A stretch of DNA of 64,000 bases, taken from assembly GCA_030584025.1 (NCBI GenBank), contig CP129487.1, forward strand, positions 1,550,001-1,614,000, read 5' to 3'. The notes below the pieces were generated by a model. It made no database searches and had not been told where the DNA came from. It saw only the letters and a list, made by a program, of their open reading frames with translations. The translations under genes were made by a program, and so were the position numbers. The DNA is from Cyclobacteriaceae bacterium (lineage in GTDB: Bacteria > Bacteroidota > Bacteroidia > Cytophagales > Cyclobacteriaceae). Positions 1-8,310 of the stretch are shown here, piece by piece; position 1 is the first letter of the stretch; every line of letters starts with the position of its first letter.

Positions 1-465
1 GTCGGCAAATACTTTTATCTGGCTGTCAAATCCAGGATTCAGTAACTGCATCAGTCGAACTTTACCTGCTTTGTTATGGCGCATGGCGGTTTCAAAAACA
101 ATGTATTCCCGGTTTACAATTTCATCAAAATTCGAGTTTGTCATTTCTTTAACAGATGATGCTGATTCCATCATCATGGCCAGTTTGGCAAGCTTTGATG
201 CTTTTACGGAAAGCCTGGCAACCTCTTCAGGCTTGAATTTTGCTTTTTCGCCATTCTCCAATCGAATGTTGAAATTGCTGAGGTAGCCATTGATTAATGT
301 GCCTCCTAAAAATTTTCCGGTCACTTCATCGCCATTCACCAATTTTACCGTGCATTCTTTTCCGTTTATTACGGCCATATCATCGGCTTCAAGTGCGGCA
401 ATAAAGCCTTGTGCAAACGAAAGACCTGTAAGGCATACAAGCATAGCTGTTATGAGATTTTTCAT
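1..465 (-). CDS. Secreted hypothetical protein, 3' end beyond window
   Basis: The minus-strand frame is open from an ATG at 465 to the window edge, giving 155 residues with no stop, so the C-terminus is missing. The N-terminus (MKNLITAMLVCLTGLSFAQG) is a Sec signal peptide with a probable cleavage site after SFA. The mature part starts with a short beta-rich stretch containing VNGDEVTGKF, then a lysine- and alanine-rich helical segment. No enzyme motif is visible and I do not recognise the family. It is probably periplasmic or outer-membrane associated. The cyclophilin gene on the same strand ends 92 bp upstream, and this spacing suggests its own promoter. Confidence 0.75.
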   Translation of the reverse strand, partial: MKNLITAMLVCLTGLSFAQGFIAALEADDMAVINGKECTVKLVNGDEVTGKFLGGTLINGYLSNFNIRLENGEKAKFKPEEVARLSVKASKLAKLAMMMESASSVKEMTNSNFDEIVNREYIVFETAMRHNKAGKVRLMQLLNPGFDSQIKVFAD

Positions 466-557
466 GTGAGGGTTGATTTAAAAACCTGTATGAAGGTAAC
501 ATAAACTATACCAATCCATATTCGGATCAGGAAAATACTTTTGCAAATGGGCTAAAC

Positions 558-1004
558 TTAAATTGAATCTACTTCCTTAATAATGACTTTCTCCATTACA
601 TCTCCCTGACGGATTTGATCGATAACCTCTAATCCCTCGTACACTTTACCAAAACAGGTATGGTTACGGTCGAGGTGGCTGGTATTATCACGGCTGTGGC
701 AAATGAAAAACTGCGATCCACCAGTGTTTCTTCCGGCATGCGCCATGGATAAAACTCCGCGATCATGATATTGATTATTGCCTGTTAGTTCACATTTAAT
801 CTGGTAGCCCGGTCCGCCATTTCCAATGCCATTCGGACAACCGCCCTGAATAACAAAATTGGGTATAACCCGGTGGAAGGTTAAGCCATCGTAAAAATTA
901 TGTTCAGCAAGGTCAATGAAATTCTTTACAGTGTTCGGGGCATCTTCTTCAAAGAATTTGATTTTCATAACCCCCTTTTTGGTGTGGATCTCAGCAATTT
1001 TCAT
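558..1004 (-). CDS. Peptidyl-prolyl cis-trans isomerase, cyclophilin type
   Basis: A 148-aa single-domain cyclophilin catalysing cis-trans isomerisation of X-Pro bonds. The family core is present in order: FHRVIPNFVIQGG (catalytic Arg in FHR, plus Phe and Gln), GNGGPGYQIKCE, LSMAHAGRNTGGSQFFI and CFGKVYEG. The position matching the cyclosporin-contact Trp121 of human cyclophilin A is His (SHLDRNH), so drug affinity would probably be low, as in many bacterial members. There is no signal peptide, so it should be cytoplasmic. The ATG at 1004 is the only sensible start. It diverges from the PLD-like gene across about 70 bp that must hold both promoters. Confidence 0.93.
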   Translation of the reverse strand: MKIAEIHTKKGVMKIKFFEEDAPNTVKNFIDLAEHNFYDGLTFHRVIPNFVIQGGCPNGIGNGGPGYQIKCELTGNNQYHDRGVLSMAHAGRNTGGSQFFICHSRDNTSHLDRNHTCFGKVYEGLEVIDQIRQGDVMEKVIIKEVDSI

Positions 1005-1073
1005 GGTTTAAATTGATTTTAAAAATGGTCGGCAAGTTACAAATCCTGTTCAGATTTTGTATGTTTAATTCTT

Positions 1074-1754
1074 ATGGAAGAAATTATCGCACACCTGGAG
1101 GAAAGTATCCAGGATGAATTTTTCTCGAAGGCAGAACGGAAAAGTCTTCGCGCTCTCATTGGTGAAAAACCGTTGGATCAGCATCAATTAAACTTTTTAC
1201 GAAGCCGGATTTATGAAATGGCCAACGAGCGGGTTACACCCGAAAACTATCGGTTTATAATCGAATGGATAAAGGGAGCAAACAGTGCACTCATTACTTC
1301 CGATAAGCAGGAGAATTCAGATGTGTACTTCAGCCCGGGAGAGGCGTGCCGGTCGGTAATTATTAACCAATTGAATCAGGCCGTACGTGATGTGAAAATC
1401 TGTGTATTCACCATTAGTGATGATCAGATTACTGATGCCATTATTACTACCCATAAAAAAGGAGTGCCGATTCAGGTTATTACCGACAATGATAAAATGG
1501 AAGATGAAGGATCGGACATTGAACAGTTGGCCGATGAGGGTATACCGGTTAAAATAGACAACACACCTAACCATATGCACCATAAGTTTATGGTGGTGGA
1601 TGAACGCGCGCTGTTAACAGGAAGCTATAACTGGACGCGCAGTGCAGCCCGATATAATCACGAAAATATTCTGCTTACCAAAGAGACACCCGTAATCCGT
1701 TCGTACCTGAAGGAATTCAGTCAGCTTTGGAAGGAGATGAGCGTTTTTAAATAA
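1074..1754 (+). CDS. Phospholipase D-like (HKD) nuclease family protein
   Basis: A 226-aa protein. About 75 N-terminal residues are helical and charged, with no recognised domain. From about residue 85 it carries one PLD-like domain: YFSPGEAC..., a beta strand VKICVFTISDDQ, and the HxKx4D motif HHKFMVVD at residues 169-176, followed by LLTGSYNWT. One HKD motif per chain means that an active enzyme would be a homodimer, as in Nuc endonuclease and mitochondrial cardiolipin hydrolase. There is no signal peptide. Substrate (nucleic acid or phospholipid) cannot be told from sequence; the single-HKD Nuc-like architecture favours a nuclease. It ends 2 bp from the convergent SDR gene. Confidence 0.85.
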   Translation: MEEIIAHLEESIQDEFFSKAERKSLRALIGEKPLDQHQLNFLRSRIYEMANERVTPENYRFIIEWIKGANSALITSDKQENSDVYFSPGEACRSVIINQLNQAVRDVKICVFTISDDQITDAIITTHKKGVPIQVITDNDKMEDEGSDIEQLADEGIPVKIDNTPNHMHHKFMVVDERALLTGSYNWTRSAARYNHENILLTKETPVIRSYLKEFSQLWKEMSVFK

Positions 1755-1756
1755 GG

Positions 1757-2509
1757 CTATTGCGATAAGTAGCCACCGTCAATCGCGTAGTAGCTTCCTG
1801 TTACAAACGAGGCTTTATCGGAACTGAGCCAAACAATTAGTTCTGCCACTTCTTTCGATTCACCCAGCCGGCCAATCGGATGCAACGATACTAACATGTT
1901 CATGGTGGCTTCATCCAACTGATTGAGCAGGGGAGTCTTAATAAATCCAGGGCCTATCGAGTTTACTCGAATGCCTTTTGCCGAGTACTCCATTGCAGCA
2001 TTTTTGGTGAGTCCAACAACCCCGTGTTTGGCCGCTACATATGCCGATGAATTCATAAAGCCAACCTGGCCGAGTATGGAAGCCACATTCACAATCGCGC
2101 CTTTGCCTTGCTTCAACATGGCAGGAATCTGGTAGTGCATGCCATAAAAAACTCCGTTAAGATTAATGTCGATGACCTTTTTCCAGCCATCAATGCTCAT
2201 ATCGCCAACGGGATTACTTTCTCCGCCTATTCCGGCATTGTTGCAGGCTATGTCAAGTACTTTATATTTTTCAAGTGTTTTTGCGATCAGTTTTTCATGT
2301 GCTTCGGGTTGGCTTACATCTGCCTTTATAAAGATGCTATCGCCACCGAACGCTTTAATTTTTTCAACGGTTTCTAATCCGCCAGCTTCATTCATATCGG
2401 ACACTACTACATGTGCGCCTTCACGGGCATAGCGTATAGCAGCTTCACGTCCGATTCCTGAACCTGCACCGGTTACCAGTGCAACTTTTTCAATTAATAG
2501 CTTGCTCAT
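1757..2509 (-). CDS. SDR family NAD(P)-dependent oxidoreductase
   Basis: A 250-aa classical short-chain dehydrogenase/reductase. The Rossmann cofactor motif TGAGSGIG is at residues 13-20, followed by NNAG near residue 90, a Ser of the catalytic triad in NVASILG, and the YxxxK pair Y157/K161 (YVAAK). The C-terminus has GPGFIKTPL and FVTGSYYAIDGG, typical of the family. The acidic residue after the second strand (SDMNEAG) suggests NAD(H) preference. It should be a cytoplasmic single-subunit reductase or dehydrogenase of unknown substrate. The ATG at 2509 gives a complete N-terminus. It diverges from the first YceI gene. Confidence 0.93.
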   Translation of the reverse strand: MSKLLIEKVALVTGAGSGIGREAAIRYAREGAHVVVSDMNEAGGLETVEKIKAFGGDSIFIKADVSQPEAHEKLIAKTLEKYKVLDIACNNAGIGGESNPVGDMSIDGWKKVIDINLNGVFYGMHYQIPAMLKQGKGAIVNVASILGQVGFMNSSAYVAAKHGVVGLTKNAAMEYSAKGIRVNSIGPGFIKTPLLNQLDEATMNMLVSLHPIGRLGESKEVAELIVWLSSDKASFVTGSYYAIDGGYLSQ

Positions 2510-2620
2510 TTTCTTTTTTGGTTATCTCAGTTCAAACCAAGCAGTGTTTAAGCTTAATTTCCATGATGTTTGGCATTTACTGAACCTGACAAACATCAGG
2601 TGTATGAGTATGCGCTTGCC

Positions 2621-2628
2621 TATATTTG
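2621..2628 (+). promoter_or_regulatory. TAnnTTTG-type -7 element very close to the YceI start
   Basis: TATATTTG matches the Bacteroidota -7 consensus exactly. It ends only 6 bp before the ATG at 2635, so a transcript from it would be leaderless or nearly so. No clear TTG -33 element sits at the usual distance, which lowers confidence. Confidence 0.4.
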
Positions 2629-2634
2629 GGGATT

Positions 2635-3240
2635 ATGAACTTTCGATTGACTTGGTGTACATGTATTTTGAGTCTGCTAACGCTGTATGCACAAGCGCAA
2701 ACGTTATATCAATTGGATCTGGCGAAAAGTGAGGTGATCATAAAAGGCACATCATCCTTGCACGATTGGTGGTGCCGTGCCGAACAACTAACCGGAACAC
2801 TACAGGCTGTGCAGGAACAGAATCAACTAAGTGAACTGAAAAGCCTCTCTGCTACAGCAAGTGTAGCTGCAATCCGGAGCATTCGTGAAGATGGGTCTTA
2901 TTATGAGAAGGGAATGGATAAGAATGTATATCGGGCGATGAAATCTGAGCAACATCCAAGTGTAACGTTTTCTTTGAGTAAAATTACCTCCCTGACGCGT
3001 CTGCAAAATGGTTTAGCCACCGTTAATGCCACAGGAAACCTGCGGATTGCAGGTGTTACAAAATCTGTTTCCATTTCGGCTACCGCTAAAATACAACAAG
3101 GTGGTATAGTGTTTGAAGGTAAGGTACCGATAAAGATGACGGACTACTCCATTGATCCGCCCACTGCACTTTTTGGAACCATTAAAACGGGTAACGAAGT
3201 TGATGTTCATTTTAAAATGGTTTTTCAGCCTTCAAAATAA
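2635..3240 (+). CDS. YceI family protein, secreted
   Basis: A YceI-like beta-barrel protein of about 201 residues from the ATG at 2635; a TTG three codons upstream is a less likely start. The N-terminus is a signal peptide ending in TLYAQA. The mature part follows the YceI pattern: LDLAKSEVIIKGTSSLHDW near the start, central MDKNVYRAMKSEQHPSVTFSL, and the closing strand-rich segment with VPIKMTDYSIDPPTALFGTI. YceI proteins are periplasmic or extracellular and bind amphiphilic lipids such as polyprenoids; they are often redox- or pH-stress linked. A second, diverged YceI-like gene follows 37 bp downstream, so the two are probably co-transcribed. Confidence 0.88.
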   Translation: MNFRLTWCTCILSLLTLYAQAQTLYQLDLAKSEVIIKGTSSLHDWWCRAEQLTGTLQAVQEQNQLSELKSLSATASVAAIRSIREDGSYYEKGMDKNVYRAMKSEQHPSVTFSLSKITSLTRLQNGLATVNATGNLRIAGVTKSVSISATAKIQQGGIVFEGKVPIKMTDYSIDPPTALFGTIKTGNEVDVHFKMVFQPSK

Positions 3241-3277
3241 GCTGCTATTTCGCCATCTTAGCGAAGTTGAATTTCCT

Positions 3278-3871
3278 ATGCCCAAACTGCCGTTAATTAT
3301 TATCAGTTGTTTATTGTTTGCCGGGGCAGAAAATGAATTGAGGGCCCAGGAGTATCAGATTTTTATCCATCCTTCCAGCGATGTAACGGTATACGGTTCT
3401 ACGAATGTTAACAATTTTAAATTTCAATATACCGAGAACATCACGCTCGATAGACCTGTGCGCGTTAGGCGCAACGAGGGCGCGCTTCGTCTTTCCGGTG
3501 GAATTATAGACCTGAAGGTCCGGGCATTCGATTCCGGAAATGGAATTATGAACAAGGATTTCCGGAAGATGCTGCAGGAAGAAGATAATCCGTTTATTCA
3601 GGTTGAGCTTGCAGCGCTGATACCACAATGGTTGCCAAATGCTGCCTGGCGGGAGGGAAAGGCAGAAATAAACGTAACCATTAACCAAGTGACCAAAAAG
3701 TATGTAGTGCGGTGTAAGGTGGAGAATCCGGAAAGTCTACTGATATTCGGCAAGCAGAAAATTTCCCTTACCGACTATGGGTTAACCCCACCGGTACGGA
3801 TGATGGGCATGGTAAAAGTGAGTGAATGGGTTGATCTGGATTTTTCGCTTAGGTTTGCAACTGACCGGTAA
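3278..3871 (+). CDS. YceI-like domain protein, secreted (second tandem copy)
   Basis: A 197-aa protein from the ATG at 3278. The frame stays open upstream into the preceding gene, but the residues from MPKLPLIIISCLLFAGA form a good signal peptide and mark the real start. The mature part resembles YceI: SSDVTVYGSTNVNNFKF aligns with the SxVxxxGxSxxHxW strand (Asn replacing the usual His-Asp-Trp), followed by MNKDFRKMLQEEDNPFIQVEL and a C-terminal LTDYGLTPPVRMMGMVKV. It probably arose by duplication of the preceding gene and has diverged strongly. Outer-membrane or periplasmic lipid binding is inferred from the family only. Confidence 0.75.
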   Translation: MPKLPLIIISCLLFAGAENELRAQEYQIFIHPSSDVTVYGSTNVNNFKFQYTENITLDRPVRVRRNEGALRLSGGIIDLKVRAFDSGNGIMNKDFRKMLQEEDNPFIQVELAALIPQWLPNAAWREGKAEINVTINQVTKKYVVRCKVENPESLLIFGKQKISLTDYGLTPPVRMMGMVKVSEWVDLDFSLRFATDR

Positions 3872-3987
3872 GCTAACTATAGGCGTTGCGGTAAACTTTA
3901 TCTTTATATGCTGGCATTCTTATAGTTTGAAGCTTAAAGTATCACAAAAAAGTAACGCTTTTGTTTTTCTGTTGTTATTGAGTGTTA

Positions 3988-5646
3988 ATGAAAGTTGATA
4001 AGCCCTTGCGGATCAGGAATCTTTACCCAGTGGTTACACTTACTACGGTGTTACTTTTGGTAAGCATATACCTGGCGTACCAAAATAGCCAATCCATACG
4101 GGAAAGCCGTAAGATTGCTGAGGAAGCAGAACAAGTGGCGGTTAATACCAATAACATTATCCGGTATTTGCATTTGGCTGATATCGGTTTGAGAGGGTAT
4201 GCGCTTGTACGGGAAAATCCTCAGATTCGGGGAGCATCTCAAACAGCAAAAGTTGAAATTCGCAAAACACTGGATGAGCTTGATCAGTCGCTGACTCAGC
4301 AAGAGTTTCCGCATATGGATGAGTACAACGACTTTAAAAAGTCGGTGGAGGCTTATTTTAGTTTTGTAGACAGTATGTTTACTGTAATTGATGAGGGGCA
4401 TGTTGAAATTTTTGTGGCAAGACTAGCTCAAGATCCGGGGTACTCCTTATTTGAGCGATATGTTGTTTTTTCGGAATCTGTAACTCAATTTGAAGATGAG
4501 GTTGCTAACAGAGCCGATCATGATTACCATCGAGCCCTTAGAAATTCATACCTGATTCAGGTTGTTATTTTTGTTTTGGCAGTTCCGTTATTGTTTTTTG
4601 GTGCATACCAAACAAAATCGTTGTTTGGTATTTCAGAGCGCTTACGTCAATCTGAAATTGATCGCAGGAAATTGCTTACCGAGCAAAATGTTCAGCTTGA
4701 AAAATTAGTTTACGAAAGAACCAAAGAGATACAGGCGCAAAACGAAGAAATACAAGCGCAAAACGAGGAGATAACGTTGCATAATGAACAACTTGAGTTG
4801 CAGCGAAGAGAAATTGAAGCCAAGCATAATGAACTTTTGCTCAAGAATGCAGATTTAAATCATGCCAACATCATTATTCAAAAGCAAAAGGAAATTATCG
4901 AGCAATCAAACCAGCAATTGTATGCCGAGGTGCAGCGTCAAACAGTTGATTTGCGAAACGCCAATACCGAATTAATTGAACATAATAACAGGCTAAAGCA
5001 GTTCTCCTACATTGTTTCTCATAATTTGCGGTCGCCAGTAGCGCGTTTGCTGGGATTGAGCTCGTTACTCAAATCCACTGAAGAGCAGGAACGAAATAAG
5101 ATATTGGGGTTAATGACAACATCCACGCAGGAGCTCGATCAAATTATTCGTGATATCAACCTTATTCTTGAAATTGATAAGTTGAATACACAAGCACTCA
5201 ACCGATTGGATGTTCACGATTACCTTATTCGTGCCATTGACCTGATCCGTCCTGATTTAGAAATTACAGGTTCAGAAATTGACATTCAGCTAAACGGCAT
5301 TCCGCGGGTTCCGTTTCTTGGTCCATATATGGAGAGCATTCTTTACAACCTGATCAGCAACGCCATAAAATATCGTGATCCGGAAAGAAAACTCATGATC
5401 ATGATCCGTGGGTTTGAGGAGCAGGGATTTGTAAAACTCGAAATATCAGACAACGGTTTGGGAATTGACTTACAACGATTTGAGCAGGATTTGTTTAAGC
5501 TGTACAAACGCTTTCATACGCATGTAGAAGGTAAGGGCTTAGGACTATACCTGGTAAAATCTCAGTTGCAAGCGTTGGGTGGAAAGCTTGAGGTTAAAAG
5601 TAAAGTGGGTGAGGGAACAACATTTTTGATTTTCTTCAAAAAATAA
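3988..5646 (+). CDS. CHASE3-type membrane sensor histidine kinase
   Basis: A 552-aa kinase. Start ATG 3988 is chosen over an in-frame GTG two codons upstream. Order: TM1 about residues 12-32, a helical extracytoplasmic CHASE3-like domain (about 40-180), TM2 about 188-208, then a long coiled coil with repeated IQAQNEE heptad-like units (about 225-335). The HisKA box FSYIVSHNLRSPVARL carries phospho-acceptor H345. The ATPase domain has N box ILYNLISNAIKY, G1 ISDNGLGID and G2 GKGLGLYLVK. No receiver domain is attached, and no response regulator gene is adjacent, so the partner must lie elsewhere. The signal sensed is unknown. Confidence 0.92.
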   Translation: MKVDKPLRIRNLYPVVTLTTVLLLVSIYLAYQNSQSIRESRKIAEEAEQVAVNTNNIIRYLHLADIGLRGYALVRENPQIRGASQTAKVEIRKTLDELDQSLTQQEFPHMDEYNDFKKSVEAYFSFVDSMFTVIDEGHVEIFVARLAQDPGYSLFERYVVFSESVTQFEDEVANRADHDYHRALRNSYLIQVVIFVLAVPLLFFGAYQTKSLFGISERLRQSEIDRRKLLTEQNVQLEKLVYERTKEIQAQNEEIQAQNEEITLHNEQLELQRREIEAKHNELLLKNADLNHANIIIQKQKEIIEQSNQQLYAEVQRQTVDLRNANTELIEHNNRLKQFSYIVSHNLRSPVARLLGLSSLLKSTEEQERNKILGLMTTSTQELDQIIRDINLILEIDKLNTQALNRLDVHDYLIRAIDLIRPDLEITGSEIDIQLNGIPRVPFLGPYMESILYNLISNAIKYRDPERKLMIMIRGFEEQGFVKLEISDNGLGIDLQRFEQDLFKLYKRFHTHVEGKGLGLYLVKSQLQALGGKLEVKSKVGEGTTFLIFFKK

Positions 5647-5655
5647 AATAAGGCT

Positions 5656-8271
5656 TTAGTAGCCTGATAGCACAAATGCCCCCCAATAAAACGGATGCGT
5701 ATATTTTTTGCGCAACTGCTGTTGTGCCGATCGGAAAGCCTGACGCATATTTCCAGGCTTTCGTAACCACTCCTGGTAAAAGTAAACCATTAGCTCCTGG
5801 GTAGCGGTGTCATCTACTTTCCATAAACTCATCATAATATTTGAAGCGCCCGCTGCATTTAACGCCAGCCGCAAACCATAAACACCCTCACCAGGATAAA
5901 ACTCACCCAAACCGGTTTCGCATGCCGACAATACAACCAGTTGGGTTTGATCCAGGTTGAGGTTAACAGCTTCGTAGGCAGTCAGTACACCATCTTCATA
6001 GTCAAGTAAGTTGGGTTGATTGGCACCTGCCAAGGCAATGCCCGAATTAATCAGCATCCACACCAGTGAATTTGATTCATTTTCGGAATCGCTAAAAAAG
6101 CCGTGCGTGGCTAAATGAAGAATAGAAGTTTTGGATATGGACTTTACCTGATATTCATTAGCCGTATTTCCTTTATAAAGTTCCACTGACCACTTGTTTG
6201 ATTTTAACAGGTCATGAATGGCGTTTACTTCTTTTTCAGTTCCGGGTAATTCGGTGAATAGTTCCTGGTCTGCTTTGTTGGCTAGTGTGAAAGCCGGGTT
6301 TCCAAATAGCACAGCATGCTTGAGTACATTTTTTTCTGCTGTTGTAGGTTTCAGTAATTCCTTAGTGTTGGTGAGTTGATGAATTTCTACCTGATCGATC
6401 AGGTATTTTCCGGATTGCGGATCGAACAAGGTATTCAAGTTGATTTGATTGTAGACGCCATCCGGAGAGAAATACACACGGTTCAATTTCTGTTTTTTTG
6501 GTAATGTCTTATTGATGGCATCCGCGATGGGCTTCCAATACACTGAGTAGGAGAGTGTGTCCGTATACCGGTAGCTGATGGCATTGATGTACTGCCGCAC
6601 ATACTCTTTTTCAAGTCTTCGGGTTTCGGTACTCTTTACAATGGCCAGTATGGGTCTTTCTGTTGTTTGCGGTGTGATGATTAATGCTCCGTATAGCAAT
6701 CCATTGTACATGCGTACCATCTCCACCGCGGCCTCACCGGGTTTTAGTTTTTGTTGAATGTCTTTCCATGAAATACTCTCAACAAGAAATCCTTTTTTGA
6801 AGGCTGCCGATTCGCGGCTCAATTTCATTTCAAGGTCTTCCACCATAGCGGAGAGTTGACCAATTTGATTGGCCGATGGATTTTCGCTTCGGATTAATCG
6901 GGCCAATTCATTTTTAAGGTATTCCCATTGAAGATAATCGTCTTTTAATTGTTGATTTTCCCCACTAACTATAGCGTTTTTTACTTTATGACTGGCATTT
7001 AGAATTATACCTTTAGTCAAAATCTGAAGGTTATATAGATTTTGCGTGATATCCGGATTTTGATAGGAACCATCCGTAGGAATAACACCCGATGCATGTA
7101 AAGCAAAGTATATATACTCTGTAAGAATATCTTGCTGGTTTCGGTAAAACGCTATTTTTTCATTTTCACTCAGGTAAGTGAAATTATGTTGCACCTCATT
7201 TAGCAGATGATCAGTCAGCGTAGCAAACACGGCATCAGCCTCCTTATAATTAAGATTATAGAAATATGTAAGTGCAAGGTTTAATAATGTGGTTTGATAA
7301 ATTCTGGGATTGACACCTCCAGGCTTTTCCAGTAATTCACGGGCCTTCAACAAATACAAAATGGCCTTTTCGTGATTCTCTGCATAACTATATACCTCCC
7401 CCAGGTTTACAAGAATGGATAGGTGTAGTTGGCTTCCCACATACAGCCCACCATCAATAATGGATAGCGCAGCGTTCCACACATGTATTGCTGAATCATT
7501 CTCCTCTAATCTGCGATAGATGTTGCCTTGATTTTGAAGTGCATATAGGTACGAGAGTGACTTTTTATTGGTAATCAATGAAATATATTCATTGTTAACT
7601 TTTCCAGCCTTTTCAATGTTTCCTTCTTCCAGGTAATAACTGGTAAGATTACTCAATAGCGTTTTATATTCAATAGTTTCTGCGGCAAGTGTATCTAATC
7701 TTTCTTTTAAAAAGGAGACAGTTTCTTCCAATTCTTGTGTGGCTTTTTTTAGTTGCCCTGTTCTACGGTGAAGGGAGGCCATTGAATTTTGTGTATTGGC
7801 AAAGGCTAATACAAATGATATATAGTTTTCATTGTAATGATCGCGATTATGAGCCAGGGCATTTTCAAATAACTTTAAACATTGTTTCAGGTAGATCTCA
7901 CAGCTATCGTACTGCCCTGATTCAAGAAATAAATTGGTCAATTGAATTCGGGTGTCGATTCGATCAATATGAGCACTTGCATATAGCTTGTCGGTAATGT
8001 TTACGGTTGTCAGAAACTGCTCTGCAGCAAGTGTGTAATTGCCAGTAGCTTTATTGATTTGCGCAAGTGTAGTAAGACTAATCGTGTAAGCTGTACTTAT
8101 TTTGCCTGAGTCGGCTTCAGCGAGCGCCAACGCCTTTGTCATGATTGCTTGTGCCTGTTCATAATTGCCTTTCAGGTAAAGCTTTAGCCCTTGGGTGTTT
8201 AATGAATCCCAGGTTTGCGCAGAAGCAAGGCTGGTAGTAATTAGGAGTAGCTTAAAGAATAGGAAGCGCAT
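5656..8271 (-). CDS. Secreted TPR-CHAT domain protein (caspase-HetF-like protease)
   Basis: An 871-aa protein from the ATG at 8271, which begins a clear signal peptide (MRFLFFKLLLITTSLASAQ); an ATG four codons upstream is less likely. Residues about 20-400 are tetratricopeptide-like helical repeats. A linker leads to a C-terminal CHAT domain with the catalytic dyad: His723 in LHLATHGFF and Cys784 in LSACETGLGE, followed by GVYGLRLALNAAGA and SLWKVDD. CHAT proteases belong to the caspase/separase clan CD. The signal peptide implies periplasmic or surface location, unlike cytoplasmic CHAT effectors such as Csx29. It is convergent with the histidine kinase. Function is unknown. Confidence 0.9.
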   Translation of the reverse strand: MRFLFFKLLLITTSLASAQTWDSLNTQGLKLYLKGNYEQAQAIMTKALALAEADSGKISTAYTISLTTLAQINKATGNYTLAAEQFLTTVNITDKLYASAHIDRIDTRIQLTNLFLESGQYDSCEIYLKQCLKLFENALAHNRDHYNENYISFVLAFANTQNSMASLHRRTGQLKKATQELEETVSFLKERLDTLAAETIEYKTLLSNLTSYYLEEGNIEKAGKVNNEYISLITNKKSLSYLYALQNQGNIYRRLEENDSAIHVWNAALSIIDGGLYVGSQLHLSILVNLGEVYSYAENHEKAILYLLKARELLEKPGGVNPRIYQTTLLNLALTYFYNLNYKEADAVFATLTDHLLNEVQHNFTYLSENEKIAFYRNQQDILTEYIYFALHASGVIPTDGSYQNPDITQNLYNLQILTKGIILNASHKVKNAIVSGENQQLKDDYLQWEYLKNELARLIRSENPSANQIGQLSAMVEDLEMKLSRESAAFKKGFLVESISWKDIQQKLKPGEAAVEMVRMYNGLLYGALIITPQTTERPILAIVKSTETRRLEKEYVRQYINAISYRYTDTLSYSVYWKPIADAINKTLPKKQKLNRVYFSPDGVYNQINLNTLFDPQSGKYLIDQVEIHQLTNTKELLKPTTAEKNVLKHAVLFGNPAFTLANKADQELFTELPGTEKEVNAIHDLLKSNKWSVELYKGNTANEYQVKSISKTSILHLATHGFFSDSENESNSLVWMLINSGIALAGANQPNLLDYEDGVLTAYEAVNLNLDQTQLVVLSACETGLGEFYPGEGVYGLRLALNAAGASNIMMSLWKVDDTATQELMVYFYQEWLRKPGNMRQAFRSAQQQLRKKYTHPFYWGAFVLSGY

Positions 8272-8292
8272 TATTTCTGACAAGCGTATCTG

Positions 8293-8300
8293 TAAAGATA
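8293..8300 (-). promoter_or_regulatory. Possible -7 element of the TPR-CHAT gene
   Basis: On the minus strand the sequence reads TATCTTTA, one base off TAnnTTTG. It lies about 22 bp upstream of the ATG at 8271, consistent with a short leader. Confidence 0.3.
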
Positions 8301-8310
8301 ATTTTTACGC

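Noticed and set aside
5651..5665. AGGCT/AGCCT inverted repeat between the histidine kinase and CHAT genes
   Set aside because: Only 5 bp of stem and partly inside a coding end; too weak to call a terminator.
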